A stretch of DNA of 14,276 nucleotides from Gemmatimonadota bacterium (lineage in GTDB: Bacteria; Gemmatimonadota; Gemmatimonadetes; Longimicrobiales; Gaopeijiaceae). The stretch lies in assembly GCA_026713345.1 (NCBI GenBank), contig JAPOOQ010000613.1, forward strand, positions 1 to 14,276, given 5' to 3'. Made by a program: the position numbers and the translations under genes. The notes below the pieces were generated by a model. That model had not been told where the DNA came from. It saw only the letters and a program-made list of their open reading frames with translations, and ran no database searches. Positions 5,871 to 12,026 of the stretch are shown piece by piece (position 1 is the stretch's first letter; each line of letters opens with the position of its first letter).

Positions 5871-6460
5871 TGCGCCGACGAGGCCGAATCGGGTCTAGCC
5901 GGACGCGGCGGATGCAGCGGCTAAGGCGCTCTCGCCACTGGGGGAGGGCAGTTCGATGCATCCAGGGCACCCTCCTACTGGTAGGATCCTCGGCTTTTCC
6001 GTGCGATGCGGTGGAGGGTCAGATTATCGGGGATAAAGTCAGAATCTCGGAGGTCCTCGTGGACGAGGTGGTCCATGCGGACAGCGTGGGGTTCCACCTG
6101 AAAGAATCCGGGCTGATCCCCTACTGGCAGATTACCAAGCTCGAAGTCAGCGCGGGGAAGAGATCGTTTTGGAAGGAGGGGCTGGTTGGGGGTACACTCG
6201 TTGGTGGTGCGCTGGGGGCTTACGCGGGCTACTCGTCGATGTGGACCTGTGACACCGGCGACCAGATCGCCACCACGGAATGCAACTGGCAGACCGCGTG
6301 GGCGTTTGTGGTTCCCACGATTGCTGGGGGTGCATTGGGTTGGATCGTGGGAGCAAACCTCCACAAGGATGTTTGGAGGATTATTCCAATCGGCGCGGGT
6401 GGCCGTATCGGCCTCACGATAGAGAGGTTTGGTGCTTACCGAATCCCACTTCGGTTCTGA
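5867..6460 (+). CDS. Glycine-zipper envelope protein
   Basis: About 197 residues from ATG 5867 (or 5870), chosen because GGAG lies nine bases upstream and the start overlaps the preceding stop. A strongly basic N-terminus (RRRGRIGS, RRMQRLRRSRHWGR) leads into a hydrophobic segment (GTLLLVGSSAFPC), so it may be exported; an internal start at MQRLRR would give a cleaner signal. The mature part begins EGQIIGDKVRISEV. Two glycine-rich hydrophobic segments (GLVGGTLVGGALGAYAGYS and IAGGALGWIVGA) have G-x-x-x-G spacing typical of glycine-zipper membrane insertion. They flank a loop with two Cys (CDTGDQIATTEC). It ends with KDVWRIIPIG and a basic tail. It resembles envelope proteins of unknown function common in Gemmatimonadota, but that is recollection rather than a search. 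Confidence 0.72.
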   Translation: MMRRRGRIGSSRTRRMQRLRRSRHWGRAVRCIQGTLLLVGSSAFPCDAVEGQIIGDKVRISEVLVDEVVHADSVGFHLKESGLIPYWQITKLEVSAGKRSFWKEGLVGGTLVGGALGAYAGYSSMWTCDTGDQIATTECNWQTAWAFVVPTIAGGALGWIVGANLHKDVWRIIPIGAGGRIGLTIERFGAYRIPLRF

Positions 6461-6580
6461 TGAGCCCAGTCGGATCGGTTTCTGGCCCCGACGGCCATCC
6501 TGGCTGTCGTCCACACCCCCAGGCGGTCCAAGGTGGGCCCGCCCGAACTATTCGTGCGGACGATTGTGGAAACCGCTGAC

Positions 6581-6616
6581 TCCCCCCGGCCCTTTATCGC
6601 GGAGCCGCAGCGGGGG
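6581..6616. terminator. Imperfect GC hairpin before R6
   Basis: A CCCCCCGGC tract (6582-6590) faces GCCGCAGCGGGGG (6604-6616) across a short AT-containing loop and can pair with a bulge. It lies 120 bases after the glycine-zipper gene and directly before R6. Weak evidence; listed because hairpins also precede R2 and R3. Confidence 0.3.
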
Positions 6617-6618
6617 CA

Positions 6619-6667
6619 GAAATCTTGCGGCCAAGCATCCTGACCGATACCGCATGAGACGGAATCG
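6619..6667 (+). repeat. Cassette repeat R6
   Basis: Copy with AATCTTGCGGCCAAGCATCC and the core changed at one base (CTGACCGATACCGCATGAG, 6640-6658). The right end is GACGGAATCG, one base longer than other copies, and the left end is AGAAATC. It is followed by the 3' end of a reverse-strand gene, so the segment after it is oriented opposite to those after R1, R3, R4, R5 and R7. Confidence 0.85.
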
Positions 6668-6735
6668 AGGCTAGGGAGCGAAGAAGTTCTAGCTGCCCAA
6701 TATCGTGCCACAGGGCTTTCCTTGGGAGATATCCT

Positions 6736-7209
6736 TTAGCGAAGCATCGGTTGGTAGACTGGCTGGAGCACGTACTTTGCGAACGATTCCAGTCTGAACA
6801 CGTTTGCCCTGTCGGTGATTTCGATGATCCGAAGTTCCATGGCCTCGATGCGCGGGCATAGCCGCGACAGCTCGTTTCGGAAGGTGGGGTCGGCATATAA
6901 TGCGCCCCCGGTCAATGGCGTTCCGATCGACTCGCGAGCAATCCGTTCAGCTAGGGTCGCGGCGGATCCCTTTCGCGGTTGGCTGGGTAGGACGGTCGGG
7001 ATATGCTGGCCGATTCGCGCGCGTAGATGGTTACTCTTTCCGGTGGACGTACCGACGTACAGGTGGCCGGCCGGTGGCTCGCTGATCAGGTAGACGCCGG
7101 ATGCTCGGGGAGTCTTGTCTCGGTACTCGCCTACTTGGCATGGGTTGCTGGCCACGAGCCTACGTAACTGATCCAATAGGTGCCGCGCGCGCCTGGTCTG
7201 CTCGCTCAT
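6736..7209 (-). CDS. GIY-YIG-like nuclease domain protein
   Basis: 157 residues on the reverse strand from ATG 7207-7209, with GTGAGGCACC as ribosome-binding site. After a helical N-terminus (MSEQTRRARHLLDQLRRLV) comes a GIY-YIG signature: SGVYLISEPP (GVY), HLYVGTSTGK (YVG), then LRARIGQH with the conserved Arg. A candidate catalytic Glu is in FRLESFAKYVLQPVYQPML, where the family has E followed by a helix and a P-x-Y/N end. GIY-YIG domains cut DNA in homing endonucleases, UvrC and some restriction enzymes. This protein has no extra DNA-binding domain, so its target is unknown. It could be a defence or mobility nuclease. It is the last gene of a reverse-strand group bounded by R6 and R7. Confidence 0.75.
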   Translation of the reverse strand: MSEQTRRARHLLDQLRRLVASNPCQVGEYRDKTPRASGVYLISEPPAGHLYVGTSTGKSNHLRARIGQHIPTVLPSQPRKGSAATLAERIARESIGTPLTGGALYADPTFRNELSRLCPRIEAMELRIIEITDRANVFRLESFAKYVLQPVYQPMLR

Positions 7210-7466
7210 GGTGCCTCACTTGTTTCGGGGTGCCCCTCTTTTCTGTCGCTCATCTGGACGTGACGGACATTTGGTCGGCGTCCTTGTTGGCGACGACATG
7301 CGGGGCCGCTTCCATCCATCCACTCGCGCTGTTTCTTCATCCCCCGAGTCCGGGTCTCCCCGGAGGGGGTTCGCAGATCGACGTCCAAGTAGGCATCTTG
7401 GAAAGTAGACGGGCTTTCTGCGGGTGCGCCAATTGCCGTTGCTTTAGAATCAAGCCGGGTCTCCAT
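7206..7466 (-). CDS. Doubtful small ORF upstream of the GIY-YIG gene
   Basis: Open frame of up to 86 residues whose stop (7206-7208) overlaps the ATG of the GIY-YIG gene in an ATGA arrangement. The composition (many R, S, P, Q) is only partly protein-like, and the ATG at 7466 has a ribosome-binding site that is too close. An internal start at 7340 (MKKQREWMDG) would give 44 residues. The overlap argues for it and the composition against, so it may simply be an untranslated leader. Confidence 0.25.
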   Translation of the reverse strand: METRLDSKATAIGAPAESPSTFQDAYLDVDLRTPSGETRTRGMKKQREWMDGSGPACRRQQGRRPNVRHVQMSDRKEGHPETSEAP

Positions 7467-7512
7467 CCCTTGGGATACCCGGTTCAGGGTTCGGAAGTCC
7501 AGGTTACTTCCG
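7455..7512. terminator. Tandem hairpins after the zinc-ribbon-like gene
   Basis: Two inverted repeats lie side by side. CCGGGT (7455-7460) pairs with ACCCGG (7477-7482). CGGAAGT (7492-7498) pairs perfectly with ACTTCCG (7506-7512) across a 7-base loop. Read on the reverse strand, the second lies 18-38 bases after the stop of the gene at 7530-7718, a position suited to a terminator, but no T-run follows. Confidence 0.45.
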
Positions 7513-7529
7513 GGGGGGTCATCAAGCCT

Positions 7530-7718
7530 TCACTTCTCGCCGGACTTCTCAGCAGCCCACAGGATCGTCGTATTCCGGCACTTCTGACAGGTCACCAGAT
7601 CGGGCTTGTGCGACGCGCTGAAGACCCCCTTCTGGTAATTGCCGCAGGACGGACCCCCTTTCGTCCAGTCGTGGTCACGAGAAACCCACTGGTCGGGAAC
7701 GTAATGCACCTTGCTCAT
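7530..7718 (-). CDS. Small zinc-ribbon-like protein
   Basis: 62 residues on the reverse strand from ATG 7716-7718 (MSKVHYVPDQWVSRDHDWTK). I preferred this to the longer start at 7784 because GAAAGGTG lies about a dozen bases upstream and the longer N-terminus looks non-coding. It has PSCGNY and VTCQKCRNTT, three cysteines plus His residues in the order His...Cys...His...Cys-x-x-Cys, which could bind one zinc ion. Small zinc-ribbon cassette proteins often bind nucleic acid or partner proteins, but nothing here defines the role. Confidence 0.6.
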   Translation of the reverse strand: MSKVHYVPDQWVSRDHDWTKGGPSCGNYQKGVFSASHKPDLVTCQKCRNTTILWAAEKSGEK

Positions 7719-7866
7719 TGGCCTGCAGCACCTTTCGCTTTCGACGGGACTCGGCAGATCCGCCCACCCCCGCCGCATCGCCATGCTTTCCCACGTCGCC
7801 TCGTCCTGGAGCCCTCTTCAAGCGGTTCCATCGTCGGCAGCTTCCACAAGTTGGAGCGTGAAGCAC

Positions 7867-7994
7867 ATGGACCGCAACTTGGAGGAACTGGAGCGGCGGT
7901 TCAACAACCCGCGACAAACCCGGAGATCTTCATGGACACGTTGCGCCGGATCGTGAACACCGACCCCTTGGAGTACCGGGCGCTGGTCGGCTAG
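7867..7994 (+). pseudogene. Micro-gene with one-base frameshift
   Basis: ATG 7867 begins MDRNLEELERRFNNP. In another frame ATNPEIFMDTLRRIVNTDPLE continues to TAG 7992-7994. Adding one base near 7907-7912 joins them into a coherent ~42-residue helical protein. TTGGAGCGTGAAGCAC upstream offers a GGAG ribosome-binding site. It is the only forward ORF in the reverse-oriented R6-R7 segment, and its stop is two bases from that of the converging gene at 7997. The frameshift may be real or a sequence error. Confidence 0.45.
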
Positions 7995-7996
7995 GT

Positions 7997-8182
7997 TCAC
8001 CGTGCGTCGATCCAGTCCTGAGCTTCCCTGATCGTGCGGAAGTGCGGAGACTGGATTTCCCCCGGCTCAGGATCAATCGGGAAAACAGTGTACCATGTCG
8101 TTTTGCCACGTTGGTCGAGCGATCGGTCAGGTCTCGTGTGCCGGCGGATTCTCCAGCTCTTGTACTTCTTGACGGTACGCAT
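7997..8182 (-). CDS. 61-residue hypothetical protein
   Basis: Reverse strand, ATG 8180-8182, beginning MRTVKKYKSWRIRRHTRPDR and ending HFRTIREAQDWIDAR. A basic N-terminal half, a central strand (TTWYTVFPIDPE) and a C-terminal helix with the pattern F-R-T-x-x-E-A-x-x-W-I recall small beta-beta-alpha proteins that carry an [F]-x-T-x-[RK]-E-A motif, but I cannot name a family. The start lies 7 bases after the stop of the coiled-coil gene (8190), so the two are probably co-transcribed. I rejected a longer start at 8251 because it would overlap that gene fully. Confidence 0.68.
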   Translation of the reverse strand: MRTVKKYKSWRIRRHTRPDRSLDQRGKTTWYTVFPIDPEPGEIQSPHFRTIREAQDWIDAR

Positions 8183-8189
8183 CTCGGGC

Positions 8190-8429
8190 CTAGCTCTCCC
8201 GCATCTCCTTGTAGAGATCGGAGATCTGGTGCTGCACGTTGCTCTCCACATTCCCGATGCGCGTTTCGACGACCGAGATTCGCTCGCTCACCCGGTTCTC
8301 CACGCGGTCGATCGGCTTGTTGAGCTGCTCGTGCAACTCGATCATCAGCTCCTGTAGCGGATCCACGATGTCCTGAATGACATCGCGGAACCCTTCGGCC
8401 AGTCTGTCCACACTTCCGTTGGCAGCCAT
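8190..8429 (-). CDS. Small coiled-coil protein
   Basis: 79 residues on the reverse strand from ATG 8427-8429, with a strong ribosome-binding site (AAGGAGGGAAGGAAGCG). The sequence is almost wholly helical: MAANGSVDRLAEGFRDVIQD, then a heptad-like charged stretch through LNKPIDRVENRVSERISVVE and NVESNVQHQISDLYKEMRES, with V, I and L spaced every three to four residues. It resembles short coiled-coil peptides of phage or haemolysin-XhlA type but has no terminal membrane helix, so oligomerisation or scaffolding is the only safe inference. It precedes the 7997-8182 gene. Confidence 0.75.
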   Translation of the reverse strand: MAANGSVDRLAEGFRDVIQDIVDPLQELMIELHEQLNKPIDRVENRVSERISVVETRIGNVESNVQHQISDLYKEMRES

Positions 8430-8465
8430 CGCTTCCTTCCCTCCTTCGAGTATCTGAGTGATGAA

Positions 8466-8708
8466 TCATCGCCCCACGCCACCGTTCCCGTCAAGCGGAA
8501 CCGTCTCACCGTCGAGGAGCGACGGAAGGACGTCGAGGCTGTGGAGCCGCGCCAGAACCGGCAGCGTGGCTCGTGTGTTGGCACCGAGGTCATTCCAGGC
8601 CCCAGACCCCAGGCTGTGACTGAGGGCCGTTCGCCAGAACTGAGACGCGGCAGACTGGACCGAATCTTGCGACCGGGCATTCTGACCGATACCGTATGAG
8701 ACAATTCG
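8466..8708 (-). pseudogene. Possible headless gene remnant running out of R7
   Basis: A reverse-strand frame that is open from upstream of R7 and through it to TGA 8466-8468. Its part after the repeat has a convincing protein composition and high third-position GC: QFWRTALSHSLGSGAWNDLG and LARLHSLDVLPSLLDGE. No ATG, GTG or TTG start is present in frame. A TAG closes the frame about 20 bases upstream of R7. It lies 36 bases ahead of the coiled-coil gene in the same direction. It could be the 3' part of a gene cut off at the repeat, or an accidental open frame. Confidence 0.3.
8661..8708 (+). repeat. Cassette repeat R7
   Basis: Full 48-bp copy, CGAATCTTGCGACCGGGCAT followed by TCTGACC and the rest of the core (8682-8700), ending GACAATTCG. 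Terminal CGAAT/ATTCG pair over five bases. It differs from the consensus at only a few positions. A forward gene with a good ribosome-binding site starts 77 bases later. Confidence 0.88.
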
Positions 8709-8784
8709 ACGGGATCCGCGCGAGTTCCACTATCCCGCAGTCTTTGAAATCAACACAGCACCTCACTCTCGCAGGAGAAGCTCC

Positions 8785-9660
8785 ATGTCATACGGCGACC
8801 ATCTTGCTGGCAAACGGCTGACCGAGATTCGCGATTTACTGAAACAGATCCACGAGGTTCTCGTGCCCCGTACGTCGGCCATCATGGGAATAGTGACGCA
8901 GGACGCCATCCCGGTGGTTGGTGCGGCAGTGGTAGCCGACGGTCCCACGAAACACAGAACGGAAACGGATGCGAACGGCCAGTACACCGAACTGTGGCAA
9001 TGGCCCGGCTCCAATTCCAGTCGGCAAAGGGGAACCTTTCCCATGCCTCGCCGCACCATAGTCAGCGCAATCGCGCTCATCGCCTTGAGTTGTATTGAAC
9101 CCAAGGCCCTGCCGACCGAAACCGAAGCGTCGCCCGTCGACAGCGCCTACGCGGCCTGGCCGCTAACCCTCGATCCCGACAGGTTCGTGGTTGGCCCGGG
9201 CGCGCTGATCGATGTCAGTGGCGTCGACGAAGGCCGAACCCCCTACACATCCTTGACTACCAACCTGATGCCGATTCTGAGCCTGTGCGCTGCGGCGGGC
9301 AAGAGCGAGGTGCTCCCGGACTGCTCGGATCTTGAGGAATCCGGGCACATCATGCTCGACTTGGAACAGACGGAGTTGTTGTTGGCCGACTGGAACTGCG
9401 ATCCTCCGAAGCGGAATTTGCTGCCCGGAACGATTCGGCTCACATCCTGCTTCGGGCTGACGGTCTACCAGCACATCTACGACGCTGAAAAGGTGGTTAT
9501 CTGGCCCGAGGATGCGGACACCAGGTACCGGATTACCGGGTGCGGTGAAACATGGGTGGGGTTGCGCCTGAAGCGCCGGCACGGTCACCACGGCCAAGTC
9601 GTGCGCTACCCCGTCGACGCCGTGTTCAGCGACACGCTCCACATCCGTGTCGACTGTTGA
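8785..9660 (+). CDS. Carboxypeptidase-regulatory-like start joined to a lipoprotein
   Basis: 291 codons from ATG 8785 with GCAGGAGAAGCTCC upstream. Residues 1-30 form a charged helix (LAGKRLTEIRDLLKQIHEVL). About 34-70 read like the first half of a carboxypeptidase-regulatory or Ig-like domain (MGIVTQDAIPVVGAAVVADG, then TETDANGQYTEL), which stops abruptly. After a polar stretch the frame continues into what looks like a new gene start at ATG 9043: MPRRTIVSAIALIALSC, a lipoprotein signal, preceded by AAAGGGGAA. The remaining ~190 residues (FVVGPGALIDVSG to LHIRVDC) contain several Cys and W and match nothing I know. So this is either one odd protein or two genes fused by loss of the first stop. 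If two, the second is 9043-9660. Confidence 0.6.
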   Translation: MSYGDHLAGKRLTEIRDLLKQIHEVLVPRTSAIMGIVTQDAIPVVGAAVVADGPTKHRTETDANGQYTELWQWPGSNSSRQRGTFPMPRRTIVSAIALIALSCIEPKALPTETEASPVDSAYAAWPLTLDPDRFVVGPGALIDVSGVDEGRTPYTSLTTNLMPILSLCAAAGKSEVLPDCSDLEESGHIMLDLEQTELLLADWNCDPPKRNLLPGTIRLTSCFGLTVYQHIYDAEKVVIWPEDADTRYRITGCGETWVGLRLKRRHGHHGQVVRYPVDAVFSDTLHIRVDC

Positions 9661-9744
9661 GGCAGCCAACCACCGACCCGTTCGAACACAGGTAAACAGC
9701 CTCGCTAGTGCCGGGGGCTGTTCAACTTGGCGATTCAAGCCCCG

Positions 9745-9990
9745 TTGCAGTCGCGGTGCGGCTTCACGGGGCTGCAAGCGGGCAACTATACGGTCGAGGT
9801 CTCGGGCTTCGATGCGTCTGACGTTGGCTTTTCGGCCACGTCCAGCTCGAATCGAAGTTGCCGTCGACGAGTCGAAGGGGTGGAGCTTCGAAGGCACGTC
9901 CGCGCGGACGTGTCCGTGATCGCGGGACTAGTGAGCGTCGACGGTAACAGCGTCGGCGGTGTCACCGTCAGCATGCAGGGCATGGGCTCG
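9745..9990 (+). pseudogene. Decayed Ig-like / carboxypeptidase-regulatory repeat fragment
   Basis: Three pieces in alternating frames reconstruct one repeat unit. CGFTGLQAGNYTVEVSGFDA and DVGFSATSS (to about 9845) are followed by IEVAVDESKGWSFEGTSART in the next frame (about 9850-9908), then by VIAGLVSVDGNSVGGVTVSM in the first frame again (to about 9985). G-L-x-A-G-x-Y-x-V and the S-V-x-G-x-x-x-x-G-V-T-V ending are typical of multi-repeat secreted Ig-like proteins. Two indels, no plausible start and the missing neighbouring repeats show a fragment of a much larger gene. It fills the space between the lipoprotein and the right boundary of the accessory region. Confidence 0.65.
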
Positions 9991-10084
9991 TGGTTCTTCT
10001 TCTCATGCAGGTCCAGGAGACCCCACCGCGTCTCGCCAAGTCTCCCCCACGAAGTGATAACGCCAGTGATATGCGGAAATCTCT

Positions 10085-10130
10085 GAATCTCCTATATATC
10101 TACGTCACAATAGGTTATGTAGAGTTCATC
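10085..10130 (+). repeat. Possible degenerate repeat R8 / boundary palindrome
   Basis: GAATCT (10085-10090) and, about 24 bases on, ATAGGTTATGTAGAG loosely recall GAATCT...GATACCGTATGAGAC of the repeat with similar spacing. The same place holds an imperfect palindrome, TCTACGTCAC (10099-10108), a 5-base spacer and GTTATGTAGA (10114-10123), 8 of 10 arm positions matching. That is the layout of a recombinase core site. It lies exactly at the junction with the truncated amidohydrolase and is AT-rich compared with its surroundings. Confidence 0.3.
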
Positions 10131-10551
10131 ACCCGACACCTACGCCGGCAACTTCGGCCCGGAGCGCGCCCTGCGCCTCAATCCCTTCCGGTCCTACCAG
10201 GAGCGCGGCATGATCTGGGCGAGCGGATCGGACTTCTTCGTGACGCCCTTTCCGGCCCGGTACGGCGTATGGGCCTCGGTGGCGCGCCGGCCCCTGCTGG
10301 GTGTCTACGGTGACGATCCGTACGGCACCGCCGAGTCGGTGGACGCCGAGACCGCGCTACGCTCGTTCACGGTCTGGGCGGCCCACCAGATGTTCCTGGA
10401 GGACAAGGTCGGTACGATCGAACCCGGGAAGTATGCGGACCTGGCCGTCTGGGACCGCGACCCGCTATCCGTGCCGACCGACGAACTGCGCGACATGGTT
10501 TGCGAGATGACGGTGTTCGACGGGGAGGTGGTGTTCAGGCGGGAAGGGTAG
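10123..10551 (+). pseudogene. 5'-truncated amidohydrolase (C-terminal quarter)
   Basis: The frame opens just after TAG 10120-10122 and reads DTYAGNFGPERALRLNPFRS, then ERGMIWASGSDFFVTPF, and ends GTIEPGKYADLAVWDRDPLS and VFDGEVVFRREG at TAG 10549-10551. These are the C-terminal signatures of the amidohydrolase family, closest in style to YtcJ/amidohydrolase_3: a strand with G-S-D carrying a metal- or substrate-binding Asp, then the G-x-I-x-P-G-K-x-A-D-L-x-V-x-D-x-D-P motif. Family members have 500 or more residues, so three quarters, including the N-terminal metal ligands, is missing. ATG 10210 could start a 113-residue remnant but would not be an enzyme. The break marks the right edge of the accessory region. 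The stop is two bases from the converging gene. Confidence 0.85.
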
Positions 10552-10553
10552 AC

Positions 10554-11240
10554 TCAGGCCGCCTTGAACGCCCGTCTGAACGCCAGCGCGCTCACCACCA
10601 CCGCGATTCCGATCCAGATCACTCCCCAGGTCACCGTCGATACCCCGGTCATCTCCGCCAGCATGGCCGCGTCGGACTCCAGGTGGGGCCGGTCCAGCAC
10701 GTCGCTCTTGATGTCGAGGATCGCGTAGAGGCAGCTGGTCAGCCCCAGTGCGGTCATCAGAATGCGGCTCGCGGCGGGTCCAAGCTTGCGCCCCGCGACC
10801 ATCAGCGTGGCGCCGAAGGCCAGTCCGAAGGCGAGTCCGAAGCCGTTGCGGACATAGAGCGCCGTGAGAACCACCACCAGCGTGCCGACGCCGAAGACCA
10901 GTGCCGGGGTGGGGATGCGCCGGCTGTTCGTGGCGGCCAGCAGCACCACACCCCAGATCAGGCTGCCGAGGTATCCGGCTGAAAGGGTGAGGAAGGCGTT
11001 GCCGCCGCCGCAGTAGCACGCGCCCCCCTGGTAGGGATCGAGGACGATTTTGTCGATGGCCCCACCAGTGGCGATGGACGCGATCCCGTGGCTGATCTCG
11101 TGCAGCATCACGACGAAGATCTTCAGCGGATAGACGACGGGCGTTTCCCAGAGCAGCCACAGTGCGGCGAAATAGAGGGAGAAGCCGGCCAGGAAGACCA
11201 GCTTTCTCTTGATGGTGTCCGATTGCGTGTCAGCGGCCAT
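10554..11240 (-). CDS. M50-type membrane metalloprotease-like protein
   Basis: 228 residues on the reverse strand from ATG 11238-11240 (MAADTQSDTIKRKLVFLAGF); GGAG lies about 13 bases upstream, and the longer start at 11360 adds a non-protein-like stretch. It is a polytopic membrane protein with hydrophobic segments at LVFLAGFSLYFAALWLLW, then IFVVMLHEISHGIASIATGG holding the HExxH zinc motif (HEISH), and several further helices (GYLGSLIWGVVLLAATN, ALVFGVGTLVVVLTALYV, GLAFGLAFGATLMVAG, and VTWGVIWIGIAVVVSALAF at the end). HExxH in the second helix and the GGGNAFLTLSAGYLGSL segment fit the M50B-like (PF13398) group. These may cleave membrane substrates within the bilayer, although activity in this subgroup is unproven. 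Confidence 0.85.
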   Translation of the reverse strand: MAADTQSDTIKRKLVFLAGFSLYFAALWLLWETPVVYPLKIFVVMLHEISHGIASIATGGAIDKIVLDPYQGGACYCGGGNAFLTLSAGYLGSLIWGVVLLAATNSRRIPTPALVFGVGTLVVVLTALYVRNGFGLAFGLAFGATLMVAGRKLGPAASRILMTALGLTSCLYAILDIKSDVLDRPHLESDAAMLAEMTGVSTVTWGVIWIGIAVVVSALAFRRAFKAA

Positions 11241-11450
11241 GTTGCCTGGCTCCGAAAGGTGTATGGATAAGACCCCGTTACCTACGTTGGGGGTTGGACG
11301 GGTGTTCCAGCGGTCCCGCCGAACCGGGCTCGCCGCGGTGAACCTGGCGCGCCGGGCCATCGACCAGCCCGCACATCCATTATTGGCGCACCGGCGCTGC
11401 TTGGGTAGGTTGATCTGCTGCGCGACTCCCTGTCAGCCAGGAGGATCTCC
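11241..11450. promoter_or_regulatory. Divergent intergenic region
   Basis: 210 bases between the diverging M50-like and TlpA-like genes, so it should hold promoters for both. For the forward gene TTGGCG (about 11383) followed after 17 bases by TAGGTT is a weak sigma-70-like candidate. Nothing clear is seen for the reverse gene, and no operator or riboswitch is recognised. Confidence 0.35.
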
Positions 11451-11975
11451 GTGAAGCGATGCATCCTGATCGCCGTTGCCGCCGCCTTTGTGGCCGCCTG
11501 CAACATCGACGACTACAGGCCGCTCGAGGCGGGCGACCCCGCTCCCCCGTTCACCGCACTTACCCTCGACGGGACCGAGACGGGAAGCGCGGACCTGCTG
11601 GGCGAGCCCTACATGCTCAACATCTGGGCAACCTGGTGCGGACCCTGCCGGGAGGAGATGCCCGAGCTGCAGGAACTGCACGACACGTACGCAGACCGGG
11701 GCTTCCAGGTGGTCGCGGTCAGCGTCGACAACCGCAGCGACGGCGACCAGATCCTCGCCTTTCTGGAGGAGTTCGGCCTCAGCTTCCCCGTGTGGCACGA
11801 CCCGACCTGGGCGATCCAGGACGCGTACTTCCTGCTCGGGCTTCCCGGGAGCTTCCTGATCGACGCCGAGGGTAGGATCGTGCGCAAGTGGCCGGGCCCC
11901 TTCCGGCCCATGGAGGAGGACGTGCAGGCGGATGTGCGCGAGCTGCTGGGTGCGGCTCCGGATGGCCAGCTCTGA
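11451..11975 (+). CDS. TlpA-like thioredoxin-fold lipoprotein
   Basis: 174 residues from GTG 11451, with the strong ribosome-binding site AGGAGG seven bases upstream. MKRCILIAVAAAFVAAC is a lipoprotein signal peptide with the lipid-accepting Cys at 17. The mature protein has the peroxiredoxin-like entry AGDPAPPFTALTLDG, the redox motif WATWCGPCREEMPEL (WCGPC at 62-66) and, after VVAVSVDN, the cis-proline region GLPGSFLIDAEGRI. This is the TlpA/ResA family: membrane-anchored thiol-disulfide oxidoreductases that reduce extracytoplasmic cysteines, for example in cytochrome c maturation. All key residues are present and the length is normal. It stands alone; the next gene starts 51 bases after its stop. 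Confidence 0.93.
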   Translation: MKRCILIAVAAAFVAACNIDDYRPLEAGDPAPPFTALTLDGTETGSADLLGEPYMLNIWATWCGPCREEMPELQELHDTYADRGFQVVAVSVDNRSDGDQILAFLEEFGLSFPVWHDPTWAIQDAYFLLGLPGSFLIDAEGRIVRKWPGPFRPMEEDVQADVRELLGAAPDGQL

Positions 11976-12026
11976 CGCACCTCCCTGTTGTGACCGGGCA
12001 GATTCACACACGCGAAGAGGCGACCT

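Noticed and set aside
6436..6711. Reverse ORF with CPRCGSAIKG, zinc-ribbon-like
   Set aside because: The motif comes from GC-rich sequence beside R6, the frame runs through the repeat itself, and the rest of the product has no protein-like pattern.
7101..7994. 297-codon forward ORF
   Set aside because: Antisense to the GIY-YIG-like and zinc-ribbon-like genes, with non-coding composition. Only its last ~28 codons look real, as the end of the 7867 micro-gene.
462..8708. CRISPR array
   Set aside because: Repeats are 0.6-2.0 kb apart with genes between them, not short uniform spacers, and no cas gene is present.
462..8708. Canonical integron attC sites
   Set aside because: No RYYYAAC/GTTRRRY core boxes are seen in any copy and no intI is in the window; only the general folding resembles attC.
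9163..9897. 244-codon reverse ORF
   Set aside because: Antisense to the lipoprotein and Ig-like fragment; no domain, and composition typical of a shadow frame.
10097..10125. XerCD dif-like site
   Set aside because: TTATGTAGAGT recalls a XerD arm, but the left arm and the 6-base centre do not fit dif. Kept only as an imperfect palindrome at the boundary.
10465..11160. 231-codon reverse ORF in another frame of the M50-like gene
   Set aside because: The hydrophobic frame with HEISH is clearly the coding one; this frame is R-, H- and G-rich.
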